From contig JASFXZ010000020.1 of NCBI GenBank assembly GCA_032209605.1, forward strand, positions 2,115,501 through 2,179,500: a stretch of DNA of 64,000 nucleotides. The letters run 5' to 3'. The DNA is from Mactromeris polynyma. Taxonomy: Eukaryota; Mollusca; Bivalvia; Venerida; Mactridae. Positions 1 to 15,000 of this stretch are shown one piece after another. Made by a program: the position numbers and the translations under genes. Under the pieces are notes generated by a model. It saw only the letters and a program-made list of their open reading frames with translations. It did no database searches and was not told where the DNA came from. Each line of letters starts with the position of its first letter. Position 1 is the first letter of the stretch.

Positions 1-3000
1 CGACAGGTTAGCACTTAGGACCAGTGTACCGACAGGTTAGCACTTAGGAACAGTGTACCGGCAGGTTAGCACTTTGGACCAGTGTACCGGCAGGTTAGCA
101 CTTAGGACCAGAGTACGGCATGTTAGCACTTTGGACCAGTGTACCGACAGGTTAGCACTTTGGACCAGAGTACCGACAGGTTAGCACTTTGGACCAGTGT
201 ACCGACAGGTTAGCACTTTGGACCAGTGTACCGACAGGTTAGCACTTAGGACCAGAGTACCGGCAGGTTAGCACTTTGTACCAGAGTACCGACAGGTTAG
301 CACTTAGGACCAGTGTACCGACAGGTTAGCACTTAGGACCAGTGTACCGGCAGGTTAGCACTTAGGACCAGAGTACCGACAGGTTAGCACTTAGGACCAG
401 TGTACCGACAGGTTAGCACTTAGGACCAGTGTACCGACAGGTTAGCACTTAGGACCAGTGTACCGGCAGGTTAGCACTATAGGACCTGTGTACCGACAGG
501 TTAGAACTTAGGACCAGTGTATCGGCAGGTTAGCACTATAGGACCTGTGTACCGACAGGTTAGAACTTAGGACCAGTGTACCGGCAGGTTAGCACTATAG
601 GACCTGTGTACCGACAGGTTAGAACTTAGGACCAGTGTACCGGCAGGTTAGCACTATAGGACCTGTGTACCGACAGGTTAGAACTTAGGACCAGTGTACC
701 GACAGGTTAGCACTATAGGACCTGTGTACCGTAAGGTTAGAACTTAGGACCAGTGTACCGGCAGGTTAGCACTACAGGACCTGTGTACCGACAGGTTAGA
801 ACTTAGGACCAGTGTATCGGCAGGTTTGCACTATAGGACCTGTGTACCGACAGGTTAGAACTTAGGACCAGCGTACCGGAAATCACACCAGATTAGCTAA
901 AACCTTTCACATCAATATCAAGTCAATATTTCCGTACATTTCACCTCGTTTGTAACATGATGAAGTGATTTACTTTTAGGTACTTCCTTCAATTTTTAAC
1001 ATATTTGCAGTCATAGTCTGGCTTATGTCTGCACAGCTTATGACTAAAAATGTTACTACAAAAAAATTTGGCTAGACAGTAACCGTATATGTTTATAGTG
1101 TGTTCCAGGAGTATTAAGAAATACATGTTAATTATCTCGGTTACAGAACATTGACTTGTTGGGGTATATTCATTTTTTCCCATGTATTTGCAGCTGTCAT
1201 TTGTTTCACTTCTGAACTTGATATCTACATTAATAACTTTAAAAATGCCCTCTGTTTGGTTGCTGGAAAACAAAATGGCTTATTCCATTGTCAACCAATC
1301 AGGAGCAGTGTTACAAAACTGCAACTACATACCTGTACCTAACGCCTCCCAGCCTGGGTTTAATGCTATTTTTTCGGAGAGAATTGTCGATTTATGTAGC
1401 AGAGTGTACCAACAGCTCTACACAGGTACTATACATTCCTTCACTGCATTTATACAAATAGAAACGTTTGTATTTCATAGCACTATGCCTCTGCTAGACA
1501 CGAGATTAAAGACTGATAGGCTGAATATATAGGTTATAACATATTCTTGCTGTGATAAGAAACTAAAGGTGAACTAAGCAACTTGGAGTAACTGTTTTTA
1601 CAGCTGCACAGTAAATATTATCACAGATGTTAAGTTCTGTTGTTTGTTAAAAACGTGAAATCACAAAATTTTAGCTAAACTGATTTCGCCTTCACTTATG
1701 ACTTTATGGTGAAGTTGTAAAATGCTTTGGGTTTGGTAACCTAGGAAATTGGTTAGTAAGGACCACAGGAGATTATCACGAGTTTTCCCCCTTCATCTCT
1801 TCTCTACCGTTATAACATAAACTGTTTATGATAGCAGGAATAAAGGGAGAGAACTCATTACAATCTCCTGTGTATAGGACAGTTGTATATACAAGAAATG
1901 ATGTGTTAAAATGGTGTAAAACTTCATAAACATCTAAAGTCTGCCAGTTTGCCCTCAAGTAGTAACTGTTTGCTGAAGTAACAAAATAATATACAGCACC
2001 ACCCTTGCGTTTGGTGTGTTGGATACCTTTACTGACAGGTTAGATATTTTGAAATTTAAATAATCAACTTAAAATAAATAATATTTCCATTGCATATTTC
2101 AGGTCTTGGAATCCTGCAGTCTGTTGATGCAGCATGTACGGATACCATCATGCAGTCGGCTGGTTACAATGAATGTGTAATGGGTTATGCTACTTTCATG
2201 TCCAACACTGCTGGCGATGTAGCCCAGATGTGCAGGTTAGAGTACTTACACTTTTTTGATCAGGGCCTGGAATTATGACTATTACTCAGGAAATGTTTCG
2301 CTCATCACTAAGCACACAGCACACAGCACTCTACACACATAACTCTACACACAGCACTCTACACACAGCACTCTACACATAGCAAACAGCACTCTACACA
2401 CAGCACTCTACACACAGCACTCTACACACAGCACTCTACACATAGCAAACAGCACTCTACACACATAACTCTACACACAGCACTCTACACACAGCACTCT
2501 ACACACAGCACTCTACACACATAACTCTACACACAGCACTCTACAAACATCACTCTACACATAGCAAACAGCACTCTACACACATAACTCTACACACAAC
2601 TCTACACACAGCACTCTACACACATAACTCTACACACTGCACTCTACACACATAACTCTACACACAGCACTCTACACACAACTCTACACACAGCACTCTA
2701 CATACATAACTCTACACACAGCACTCTACACACATAACTCTACACACAACTCTACACACAGCACTCTACACACATAACTCTACATACAGCACTCTACACA
2801 CATAACTCTACACACAGCACTCTACACACATAACTCTACACACAACTCTACACACAGCACTCTACACACATAACTCTACACACAACTCTACACACAGCAC
2901 TCTACACATAGCAAACAGCACTCTACACACAGCACTCTACACACAGCACTCTACACACAGCACTCTACACACAGCACTCTACACATAGCAAACGGCACTC

Positions 3001-6000
3001 TACACACATAACTCTACACACAGCACTCTACACACAGCACTCTACACACAGCACTCTACACACATAACTCTACACACAGCACTCTACACACAGCACTCTA
3101 CACATAGCAAACAACACTCTACACACATAACTCTACACACAGCACTCTACATACAGCACTCTACACACAGCACTCTACACACATAACTCTTCACACAGCA
3201 ATCTACACACATAACTCTACACACAGCACTCTACACACAGCACTCTACACACAGCACTCTACACACATAACTCTACACACAGCACTCTACACACAGCACT
3301 CTACACATAGCAAACAGCACTCTACACACATAACTCTACACACAGCACTCTACACACAGCACTCTACACATAGCACTCTACACATAGCACTCTACACATA
3401 GCAAACAGCACTCTACACACAGCACTCTACACATAGCACTCTACACATAGCAAACAGCACTCTACACACAGCACTCTACACATAGCACTCTACACATAGC
3501 AAACAGCACTCTACACATAGCAAACAGCACTCTACACACAGCACTCTACACACAGTTTACCTGTAACTTCAATCAATTTGATTGGCTCATTTCTTGGCCA
3601 AACCAATTATTTCAACCAATCAAATCGAGTTTTTGTTATCTTTTAACCAAACCAAATGGTCATCCAGTTTTATACAATTGGCTGCTGCTGATTGGTTATT
3701 AGCAGGTTAACCACTAAGCCACTCGGCCACCACTTCAATATAATTATATAGTTAGCATAAATATTTAGTGAACATAACTGATGGGTAGAGACAAATTTCC
3801 TCATTTTTTCGGACCATTGCATTTGACAAATTGATTGTTAACCATAGTTTTTTGTATGACTTCAAATGTATGGCAGGTAGAGTAGTGTTTCCCACTTCTC
3901 TTGTCCATTCATTTTGATGCTCTTGTTATGCTCTTTTTATATGATTGTATCATTTCTGAAAAACAAATTTTAACATTTAGCGGAGAACCGGAAGAATAAT
4001 AGAAGTCATTCTTCCACTTTTAATTTCTTAAAATGCACAGCCGGAAGTAGTTTGGCTGATCAGTTATGTTGATTGGCCTGTTTTTAAAATCCTTTATAAA
4101 GCAATTTTGAATAATGTTTTCTTCAGTGCTGAGGGCAAGGCAGAGATGAAATGCATATCAGATTATATGAATCAGTGTCCTGAATTAGCTACCATGAAAG
4201 GAAATGAGCATTTAAGCGGGCTCGGACAGATGGATGCGATGTGCGGAACGCTGGGTGGTACGTAAAAATGTTTCTGCCACCTGTTATCTACTTAATTAAC
4301 AAGAAAAGTATGTGATTATCACGTTAAAGAAACTAGATAACTACTTAATTAAGCGGTGGCATTTGTGGGCACTATCAGACTATTTTCCCGTTAAGATATT
4401 TGTCTCGTATGTAATTTATCACAATACTTATCTAGTTAACTACACAATTTTCTAGTTAATTTAGTAGTTATTAAACATAATAACCACATAATAATCTAAT
4501 CAATTAAGTAGTTAACTGGTGGCAGAAATATGCCACCATAATAAATACATGCATATTTCTAAATGAAACATTGTAGCCTGTTTCTAGCAACAGTGAAGTG
4601 ATCAATGATTGCTTTAAAAATAATAATTAAATTAAATTTGAGTGTCTATTGATGACTGGACAAAAGTTTGAAAGTATAATATTGATAGACATCAATATTA
4701 GTGCATGTAATTGTACTTGTATATTTTCTTTTTTGTGCGTGAGCGCTTGTGGGTATGATTGCTTGTGTGTGCATGAGGTTAAAGTTTTGCTAAAAGAATA
4801 TGTTGCTAATAGAATGCCATATTGTAAATAAGGTATACTACACATTTATTGTTTAACCTTAATATGCTATCTTCTGAAATTAGAGAAATTATTTTTTTAT
4901 TATTATAATCTTCGGAAAGTGCTGATTTATGTTTATTTTGAGAGGATGATGCTTCGTAGGTGTTAACATTGGAAGGAAATTGATTGTATATAATTTAATT
5001 GAGGTGGCTACTGAAGAGAGGGTCACTCTGTAGAGGTTGTGCGATAGTCTTTTAGTGATGGAAACACTATTGAGGAAAGTATGCCTGACTTTTTAGTATT
5101 GTTACATTATCCGGCATTTTTCTCTAAACGTTTCGATATTATTGTATCAGGAGGTGGAAATGGTGGAGCTGGTAACGGAGCATGCGCACAAGCTCAAACA
5201 TGCATGAGTGGAATGGCAGGCATGGCAAATGCTGAGGGCTCTACAGACAATGGAAGTGGTACAGATCTCTCCATGTTTCAGTCACAAGTTGCAATGATTT
5301 GCGGGTAAGGAATATTGGATACCTTGAAAAATGATATCGTTTTGTATTTGGTGGAACCTCAATAATAAGATCACCAATGGGTCTGGTATGTCCTATTGGT
5401 GAGGTGTTTTGATATTTGGGGTAAAATATGAAAGTAAACTTTAGAAGTGGTTCATGAAAATACGGTCCTTTTTATAAGGTAGTCTTAATTTTTGAGTGGT
5501 CTTTAAATGAGGTGAAACTGAACATTGTAAACAAATGTGTAGAGAGAACTATTTTATGACTGTTAAAATTTCTGAATATTTCTTAATGCAAGTTAAAAGA
5601 GTAGTAAATTCATTATTTTTATGTGATTGTCAGTTACACTCTATTGATGCGAGCGGGAAAAGTTCCCTTGTCATTGTCAACATATTTAGCAGTACTTAGC
5701 CGGCCTGGTAAGCTCAGTCGGTAATAAATTCACTGTCATCCAGGAGAGCTGGTATGATTGCCGGGCAGGTGACATTTCGCTATGGCCAATAAATTGTCCT
5801 CCACTTCTGATACATGTGGAGAAGTTCGTCGGCTGCTCGGGGTAGATAGTAATAGTACTGGTTGATCATTAATTCCATAAGAACTGGTTAGGTCAACTGA
5901 CCACCATGTATGAGGGAAAATTGTTGAAAAGGAAAGTGGTGTTATACCCAATTTATAGATTTTATGACTTATTCATTAAAGATATATTATGCTCATTTTT

Positions 6001-9000
6001 TGCTCATTTGTTTACCTAAACAAACATGAAAGATATACTTTATCTAATTACAACTTCAATAAATATGCATTTTATCCCAGAATACATTTATAATGTATTT
6101 CTCTGTATTGGTGTGAAAAAGATGTTTGTATTATCATAAAATTAAAAAAAAAACAATCGGCTGTTTTTTATTAGTTTTGTCTTTTATATGATTAAACACG
6201 ATTGTTTTAAACAGTAAAACAAGGCAATGGTTCTTATAAATGATGTTTTAGACAATGTAACAACAATACTGGATGAAGTCCATTAAAAATCATTAAGTTC
6301 AGATGAGCCAGATACATCATTAAGTTATGATATGTTTATAGGCCAATGAAAGATGTGTTTATGTGTTTGGAAAAAGTAGAAGGAGAATGCCCACAAATGA
6401 AAGAAGGTATGGAGCAAAACATGAAAATCGGAAGTATGGACTTCGAAAAGATAAAAGGATTTATGAAAAAATATTGTTCTTCAATTCCAAGTGGTACGTA
6501 TAAGATACTGTCTGTTCAGATATGAGGGAAGTTTGAAATGTATTGTGTATTTCCATTTTAAGTCGAAGTTTATAAAAATCATGTTTTCAGGAACACGAAA
6601 AATCGGTCAATGGCGCTACCGGGATTCGAAATCGGGTATAAAACTGTATACCTCTATCCAATATTTACGCAATGGTATTTACATGTATCCAACAAAAAAA
6701 CCCGTTTGTAGAGTATTTGTCATTTCAATTTAGGCAGATGTTGAGCACTTTTGCAAAAATGGTTGGAAAAGGATAGCCTATACTAAAAGTTCGGTTTAAG
6801 CTCTCTTGTTCTGTGAAACAGATTTTAGTCGAAATGACTTGTGTAATGGATCTGTTAAGGTGTGGTATGAAACGGCTCATAGATTGAAACAGAAATTTGA
6901 TTATGGGTTACAGTCTGTTTAAGATGCAGCAAAATCAGGTCAGCCGAAGACAGCAACATCGGACAAAAATGATGCTAGATATACTCGATATTGCCCACAT
7001 TGTGGATATTTCATTATCAGCGATTCATTTCATTTTCAAGAAAATCTCGAAAGTTATAAAGATTTCTGCTAGGTGTGTGCACCATCTATTGACTGATGAC
7101 TCGAAAAAGGTATGAGTTGAAACTGTCAAAAAGTTGCTAAACTGTTCCCAAATATGACAAAAAGCTATTTGCAAATGTTGTCACAGGTATTTAAACATGG
7201 GTACACTATTTTGAAACAGTGAGAAATGTTGGTAACAAATTGTAGGTCACAAAACTTGGCAAAAGGCCAATAATTGCAAAATGCAATATTAGTGCCAAGA
7301 AGGTTTTGTATGCTATATTCTTCTATAGCGACAACATATCAGTACAGATACCAAAAGCTCTCAGTTCTGCTGATCATAGATATAGATCGCGACAAGCTCT
7401 TGGTTCTGCTGATCATAGATATCGATCGCGACAAGCTCTCGGTTCTGCTGATCATAGATATAGATCGTGACAAGCTCTTGGTTCTGCTGATCATAGATAT
7501 CGATCGCGACAAGCTCTCGGTTCTGCTGATCATAGATATAGATCGTGACAAGCTCTTGGTTCTGCTGATCATAGATATCGATCGCGACAAGCTCTTGGTT
7601 CTGCTGATCTTAGATATAGATCGCGACAAGCTCTTGGTTCTGCTGATCTTAGATATAGATCGCGACAAGCTCTTGGTTCTGCTGATCATCAGTACTTCTG
7701 TAGTATACCAAAGTCTGTCTACCATGACACTTTCTGGATCCACAGTCTAAAATTATGCATATCTAACCATGGGGAGTACTTTGAGGGTATGAGCTGTGGT
7801 ATTGTTTCGCCATAACGCATGAATTGGGTTGTCTTAACTGTGCTTTAGGGTTGCCATAACTCATGAATTGGGTTGTCATAACTCATGAATTGGGTTGTCA
7901 TAATTGTGCTTTTGGGTTGTCATAACTCTGTAATTGGATTGTCATAACTCTGGAATTGGATTGTCATAACTCTGGAATTGGGTTGTAATAAATCTGGAAT
8001 TGGGTTGTAATAAATCTGGAATTGGGTTGTAATAACTGTGCTTTTGGGTTGTAATAACTCTGGAATTGGGTTGTCATAACTCTGGAGTTGGGTTGTCATA
8101 ACTCTGGAATTGGGTTGTCATAACTCTGGAATTGGGTTGCAATAACTCTGGAATTGGGTTGTCATAACTCTGGAAATGTGTTGTAATAACTGTGCTTTTG
8201 GGTTGTCATATCTGTGCAATTGGGTAGTCATAACTGTGCTTTTGGGTAGTCATAACTGTGCTTTTGGGTTGTCATAACTGTGCTTTTGGGTTGTCATATC
8301 TGTGCAATTGGGTAGTCATAACTGTGCTTTTGGGTAGTCATAACTGTGCTTTTGGGTTGTCATAACTGTGCTTTTGGGTTGTCATATCTGTGCAATTGGG
8401 TTGTCATAACTGTGCTTTTGGGTTGTCATATCTGTGCAATTGGGTTGTCATAACTGTGCTTTTGGGTAGTCATAACTGTGCTTTTGGGTTGTCATTACTC
8501 TGGAATTGGGTTGTCATAACTCCGCAATTGGGTTGTCATAACTCTGCAAACCAGTTCCAGAGTTATGACAACCCAATTACAGAGTTATGACAACCCAACA
8601 CTGGTTTGTAACCCAGGAACACTGGTTGGTAACCCAGGAACACTGGTTGGTAACCCAGTAACACTGGTTGGTAACCCAGTAACACTGGTTGGTAACCCAG
8701 GAACACTGGTTGGTAACCCAGGAACACTGGTTGGTAACCCAGTAACACTGGTTGGTAACCCAGTAACACTGGTTGGTAACCCAGGAACACTGGTTGGTAA
8801 CCCAGGAACACTGGTTGGTAACCCAGTAACACTGGTTGGTAACCCAGGAACACTGGTTGGTAACCCAGGAACACTGGTTGGTAACCCAGGAACACTGGTT
8901 GGTAACCCAGGAACACTGGTTAGGTCAACTGACTTAGGTACATAACTAACCAACTGTTAAATTTTGGTTTTATACTCATAGATCATAGCATAAAGCATGT

Positions 9001-12000
9001 TCCTTTTTACATTGTAGATTTTGGTACCAATGCATGTGTGAAGGAACAATTGCAAAGCGCAAAAAACAATGAATGTTTTACAGAAATAGGCAAGAGCACC
9101 GACCAGCCTACTTGTTCGTAAGTATAATTGCTCCCAACTTGCCATTCTTATATGAGCGCCGCTGTACGAAGTCCAATCTATTTTGTAAGTGACGTCCCTT
9201 CCAGAAAATGTCACATATGACATCACCATGTACTGACAGGAAGCAATATTTGCCCCATATGGCAATATGAAAACGAAGTGACCATATGGAGTAAATATTG
9301 TTTCCTGCTTGCAAATAGTGACATCACATGATGCGTTTTCTTGAAATGACGTCACTTACAGAAGAAGTTGGAAATTGTACAGTGGGGCGCATTTTGTCAT
9401 TCAGGGCCATTATCATGTAATAACAAAATCAAAAAAAAAATGGCAAACGTTGATTTGTTGCTGACAGCGTAAAAGTCTCCTTTTCTTTTTTAAATACACA
9501 CTATAAACTTCAAGTAGAGGGAGCAGTATTCTTTGTTTAATTCTTGTGGAGCTGGAGGTCGAATTTTGAATACCTGTATGGGTCTGTTCCCTATCTGACT
9601 TAAATACACTTCCTAAAAGTAAGCCTTATGTGAAGCATTTGGTGATTGGGTATATTCCGATATGGCCGGTTGAGGAGTCGCGAGCTAGTGAAATAATGTT
9701 TACTGTTTACCTTACCTGTCAGCAGATGCCTGATATTACTGGATAGGAATCTGAAAGTAAATGTGCTCAGAAAGAATGTGTCTCGCAAGTCAGAAATAAC
9801 TGACCCTTTGAATAGGAGTGAAACTAAACACTACATTTATGTTGTCCTTTTTCTTTCAGTGATTACAATGAACTTCTGGAATGCGTACCGTTGGAAAAAT
9901 GCGGCTCCAAATACGAAAACAGTCTAAGACAAGTGATGAGTTTTTTCATTTCTGCAATGTCTTCCACAAAATGTGATTTGACAACATCTACCTCGTACCC
10001 ACTCAGGGCCTCTTTCTTTACCGTCTTTACAGCTGTTCTGATGCTGTTTAAATTGATCTAAGTGCAATTGTTCCTTTTATAAACATTTTTGAACCAATCT
10101 TGTGACACTCTGGTTATGCATATACTGTTTTGAATTTTTTCTAGATTCAGTAAGCAGCAGGGGTACTTACATTCAATGCCTTACATTTATGACGACATGT
10201 CCGGAAATATGCCATAAAACATTGGCCTCAATTTCACAAAAATGCTTAAGTGTTTTTATATATGATTATGATTAAGTACGCAAGTTTGCTTATTAACGTA
10301 CTTACATTTTAAGTACGTTTTGAAGCTCATTTAACGTAAAATAGCTTGGGTTTTTATTTGGTTTAAATAGTCGGTATGCAAAGTAGCAAAAGGTGATGTT
10401 AGGACAAGCAGGTTATACATATATTACTGCTGAACTACGTACATCAGTATACTTATTTTTCCCGTCCCACTTTCTGGAAGGAACTTAATGTTATTAATAT
10501 ACTTAAGTGCGGTAAGTTTGGGTAGTGTCACACTTAGGTACAATATTAAAGTTCATTTTACGAAAATGTCTTGTTTATGTTTGCTTTAACGAGTTGATGT
10601 ACACAGGGCCGAAAACAGACTGAATGATAAGCTTGTGAATTTGCTTAATTACGTAACCTGTCTGTGAACTGCTTTATTACCAGTGATACCAGCTAAGCAC
10701 AATAACACTTGATCATACTTCAAAGAATTCTCTTAAGCCATTTTCGTGACATTGGGGTACAGTACATCCACGCATTCCTACATGTCTGACTTGTTTACCC
10801 CGTTCTGTGATGGGTATTTGGTCAAGATGTCGGTTTCACTCTGCGATTATTTTTTAATATACTTTCTCAACTATTTTGTAGTACAAAATGTACAAGTCTC
10901 CAAATGCCATAGCGTAATAGAGCTATTATCCAAAATATGGTAATAATTCACAGACGTAATGCAATATTTGACCTTGACATTAGATTATCAATTACATGCT
11001 CACTTTTTGTTGTTCATGTTTGTTTTGTCGAATTTATTTTCTCGATTCAGAATTTATTAAATGACATTCACTTAAAATCAATGACATCATGTTTACGCTG
11101 CAGAATTTATTCGAATTTGACCTAGATCTAGACATCCTCCGAGTGTTTCTCTTTCTAAATTTCCACTAAAATGTGTTTTCATAGCAACAACAAGTCATAC
11201 TTGTTTTTATTTTCTTGTTCAGGTCAGGATTTTCATTAATACTAGGAATTACAATTTTCTATAGTTGTATACAGCTGTATGTTCATATTTAGCCTGCTTA
11301 AGAAAATCGTTTCCTTTTTTATGTGTTAGAAAATAGTCGTTGTGTGCTTAATTATTTTTATCCATTAGCCTACATATTCATTACATGTATATATACTCGT
11401 AAATATAGAAGTTGATATTATATTGACATAATTTCGGTATTCTGTTAACATTCAGAAGTGCAGACAACATAAGTTATGATGTCACAATGACGTCATAAAT
11501 ACGTCATACTGATCATCTTTTGAATTTGATACTGAATATATAGTAGACCTTGAAGTTGAAGTGATCACTGTGAATTTATCATTATGCAGATGAGATCAAT
11601 ATCGCAATCGTAGCCCGACTCCGAATTTAAATGAATATATGAGCGCCGCTGTACGATTTTATAGTTTGTCTGCATTTCTGAATCAGTTACAGAATACAAA
11701 TCCTATACTCAATACTGTGTGTAATGTTTTGCCTAGTTGCTCTGATTTTGGCCATCAATACATGGTGTTTCATGTACTGTGCTATGCAAGAAATGTTTCG
11801 TTTGATAGCATAAGCATTCCGTATGGTGCACTTATAATGTTCATCAGAAGCGTTCTGTGGAGTGAGTATTATGCCAACTGTGCAGTTTTATTGAAATTGT
11901 GATTTCGAAATAAAGCATAATTAGAACAGAAAACATGACTGAGAGAGGATAACGTTCAATGTTGTTTTAAACTGGTCAAAACAAACTTCCGAACTTTCAC

Positions 12001-15000
12001 TGTCAAAATATGTAACTCTAGTCATGAATGAAAGTTGGAACTGAAAGCATGAAAGTTAGAACAGTTAAAACGGTAAAGCGGTGAATGTATGGTACAGAAT
12101 GAATGGTACAGAATGTATGGTACATAATGTATGGTACAGAATGTATGGTACAGAATGTATGGCACAGAATGTATGGTACATAATGTATGGTACAGACGTT
12201 TTCGTGTTATACAAGGGTTTGCACTTTTTTTATTAAATTTAGTCAGAGACGTTCATCTCTGTCTATTTAAAATCTTTAACATTTTCTCTGCGGGTTTTGA
12301 TTTTATGTCAAAAATATGTTGCTTAGAGATTTCACTGTTGAGCTTCCATAGTAACCAAGCCTTTGTGCTATTCCAACGGGTAGAAATGTATGGACAATCA
12401 TAGCATAAATTGTTTTTATGGAACCATTTTAAACCTATGGTAACCATTATATTTTTAAAAAAATGCTTAAATATTTTGACAAAGTTTATTAAATTTTTTA
12501 AAACACTACAACTTTTTAAAATGATCGTGAAATAATTATTTTGTACTTTAAACCAACTTTGGTGCAAGTAATTAATTTCGAATTGTTTAGTATTGTTTAT
12601 AACCCGCGTCTTACCATGTCTTCGTATTATTGTGTGTAAAATGTATGTGTAATGTTAGTTCTTGTATAGAACAAATATTAGTTTAGTCTTTGCTTAGCTA
12701 GGGCGTACGTACAAAGTAATTAATTATTACCATAAAAAATATGTTTCTTGTTCAAAACATATAACATAGTTATTAAGTATTCTTGTACGCATTCCAGATT
12801 TTAGGCAGTGCGTTGCTCTTCGTGACTCGATGATTTTAAAGTTGAACAAGGAGACATCTGTGTATTACAGTTGTGGATTATTTTCGCCCAATTTGGGATT
12901 TGCCTTATATCTTTTTCTTACGCTAGTTATATGTTGTTTGTATCCGTTTTATATGATCAATAAAGGGCTACTTTATAAGTGTTCAACTATAAATAAACAA
13001 GAAACATAGAAAATAACTTGTTATCTTTGCCTCACATGACTCTTGTGTTCAAGTTGAGCTGTTGTGATAGCCCGGTATCCACCGTCCGTCGTAGCCCGTT
13101 GTTAGTCGGCAACCTTTTTTACAACTCCTAAACCGAAGTTCACAAAAATAAACTCTGGTTGCCTTGGTAACGGAGAGTAGTTTTTTTAGAATGTTCGTCT
13201 ATGACAAAGCAGACACGCGAGTCATCAGCTATTGCAGAAAATCGACAACATTTGCTGCTGAATTCAATACACATTCGAAAATGTTGTTACAGAAGAACGC
13301 AACATGAGCTATCAAAATCAAACCAAGTTGGAAAATGTTGTAACACATACCAACTTTTCTTTTGAATCACATAATCACACTAGAAATTAGAAATAGTTTT
13401 TACAGAAAATCAGCAAAATTTTCTTTTTTAATAAAATCAATGTGGAAAGTGATAATTATATTTCATTCTGAAGCATCATTGCCAACACACGGTTTTAAAT
13501 CGCATGTTTTGAGGTAGAGAAAATGTCTAAGACAGTTTTACGCTGTTTCTAATAAATTTTACTAGCCAATCTAGTCCAGCCACGGACGTCACATCTCTAT
13601 ACTGTCGCTGTGTAAAAGTCGGAGTACAGAGACATGTATGCGGGGCTATAGCCAATCATGAACAAATAACCAGTGTGTTACGTCCTTTATTAGCGTGCGT
13701 GTATGTGACACGGATATACTAACCAAACCTTAACAGGGCCTTCCCGCCCCGTAAGCTCAGTCGGTAGGGCGCTTGACTGTCACCCGGGAGGTCTAGGACT
13801 GATACATGAACTAGATAAGATTCGTGTTACCACTGAAATCTAGTGTAATACATCATAAAAAGGTAAGAGGTGGCAGTTCTGGGCACTTTCAAGCCTGTTT
13901 CTAGTTGTATGATATTTATCATACCGAAAATTTATCACGAATATTAACTAGATAGCTAGATAATTATCGTAATAATTAAGTGGTTAACACGAATTAATTC
14001 GCGAACGCTATCATGCTAACTGGTGGCAGTAATATGCCACCATAGATTAGAACAAGAGTCTTTATTGTCACAATGCTCGCTTAACACAAGCATGGCGAAT
14101 TGTTTGAAGTTAACTTAGATCAATACTTGCCGTCTGCAGCGTAGTATGTGTTGACTCACATCGTCTAGAACTGGAAACTTCTCATAAATATTAGATAATA
14201 TCGATATTGCTCACTACCCTCAGTACTTTAGTCATTATAATAATAAAACAGTCGCTTTATTCCTTGATTTGAATTCCAAAACGCATTGACATAATGAAAC
14301 ATGTCTGCGGCGTCTGTGAGTCATCATCCCATAAAAATTAGGTTTATCGTCATAGCGAGCTTAGTGTCGTATTTCAGAAAGTAATAATTTATGATTGATT
14401 TTTTGAATATATAAATCAATAATAATATTAACGATTCAATATTTTATTGATGTCAATTATTTCACTTTATATAGTGTTCATGTCATTTTCTGCCCAGTTT
14501 CGGCCTATTGTTGGCAGCTGTGATCTTTTCCATCCATTAACACCCCCCGACCCCCGCCCCCCCCCCCTCTGTGTGTCCTCTTTGATTCTCCTAGTTATGT
14601 CATATGGTCGGTCAGGCCATTCATTGCACCCCTATTTCCTTACGTATGTACCTTTGAACCTCCTCAAGTGCCTTATGTTTTATGAATTGTTGTTTTCCCG
14701 GAGATCTACGTGGAGAGGCACTGTCTTATGTATGTGGCGTTCTCCGTAGCAACTTATTCTTTCTATTTGAATATGTTCTACATCAGAAAACCCTTACACT
14801 GAATACCGATGTCAAGGTTGTAAACTGCCATCCGAGTCAAGTTACCCTCCGGTAATCTAAAATCTATTTCATATTACACCCGGGGTTAAGCTTCACCCGA
14901 GTTCATATTACCCCCGCACAGTTTAGATACCCCCCCCCCCTCCCCCCGCTAACTGAACTAAAGAGTCAAATGATTTGAAATCATGGTAAGATAATTGAAT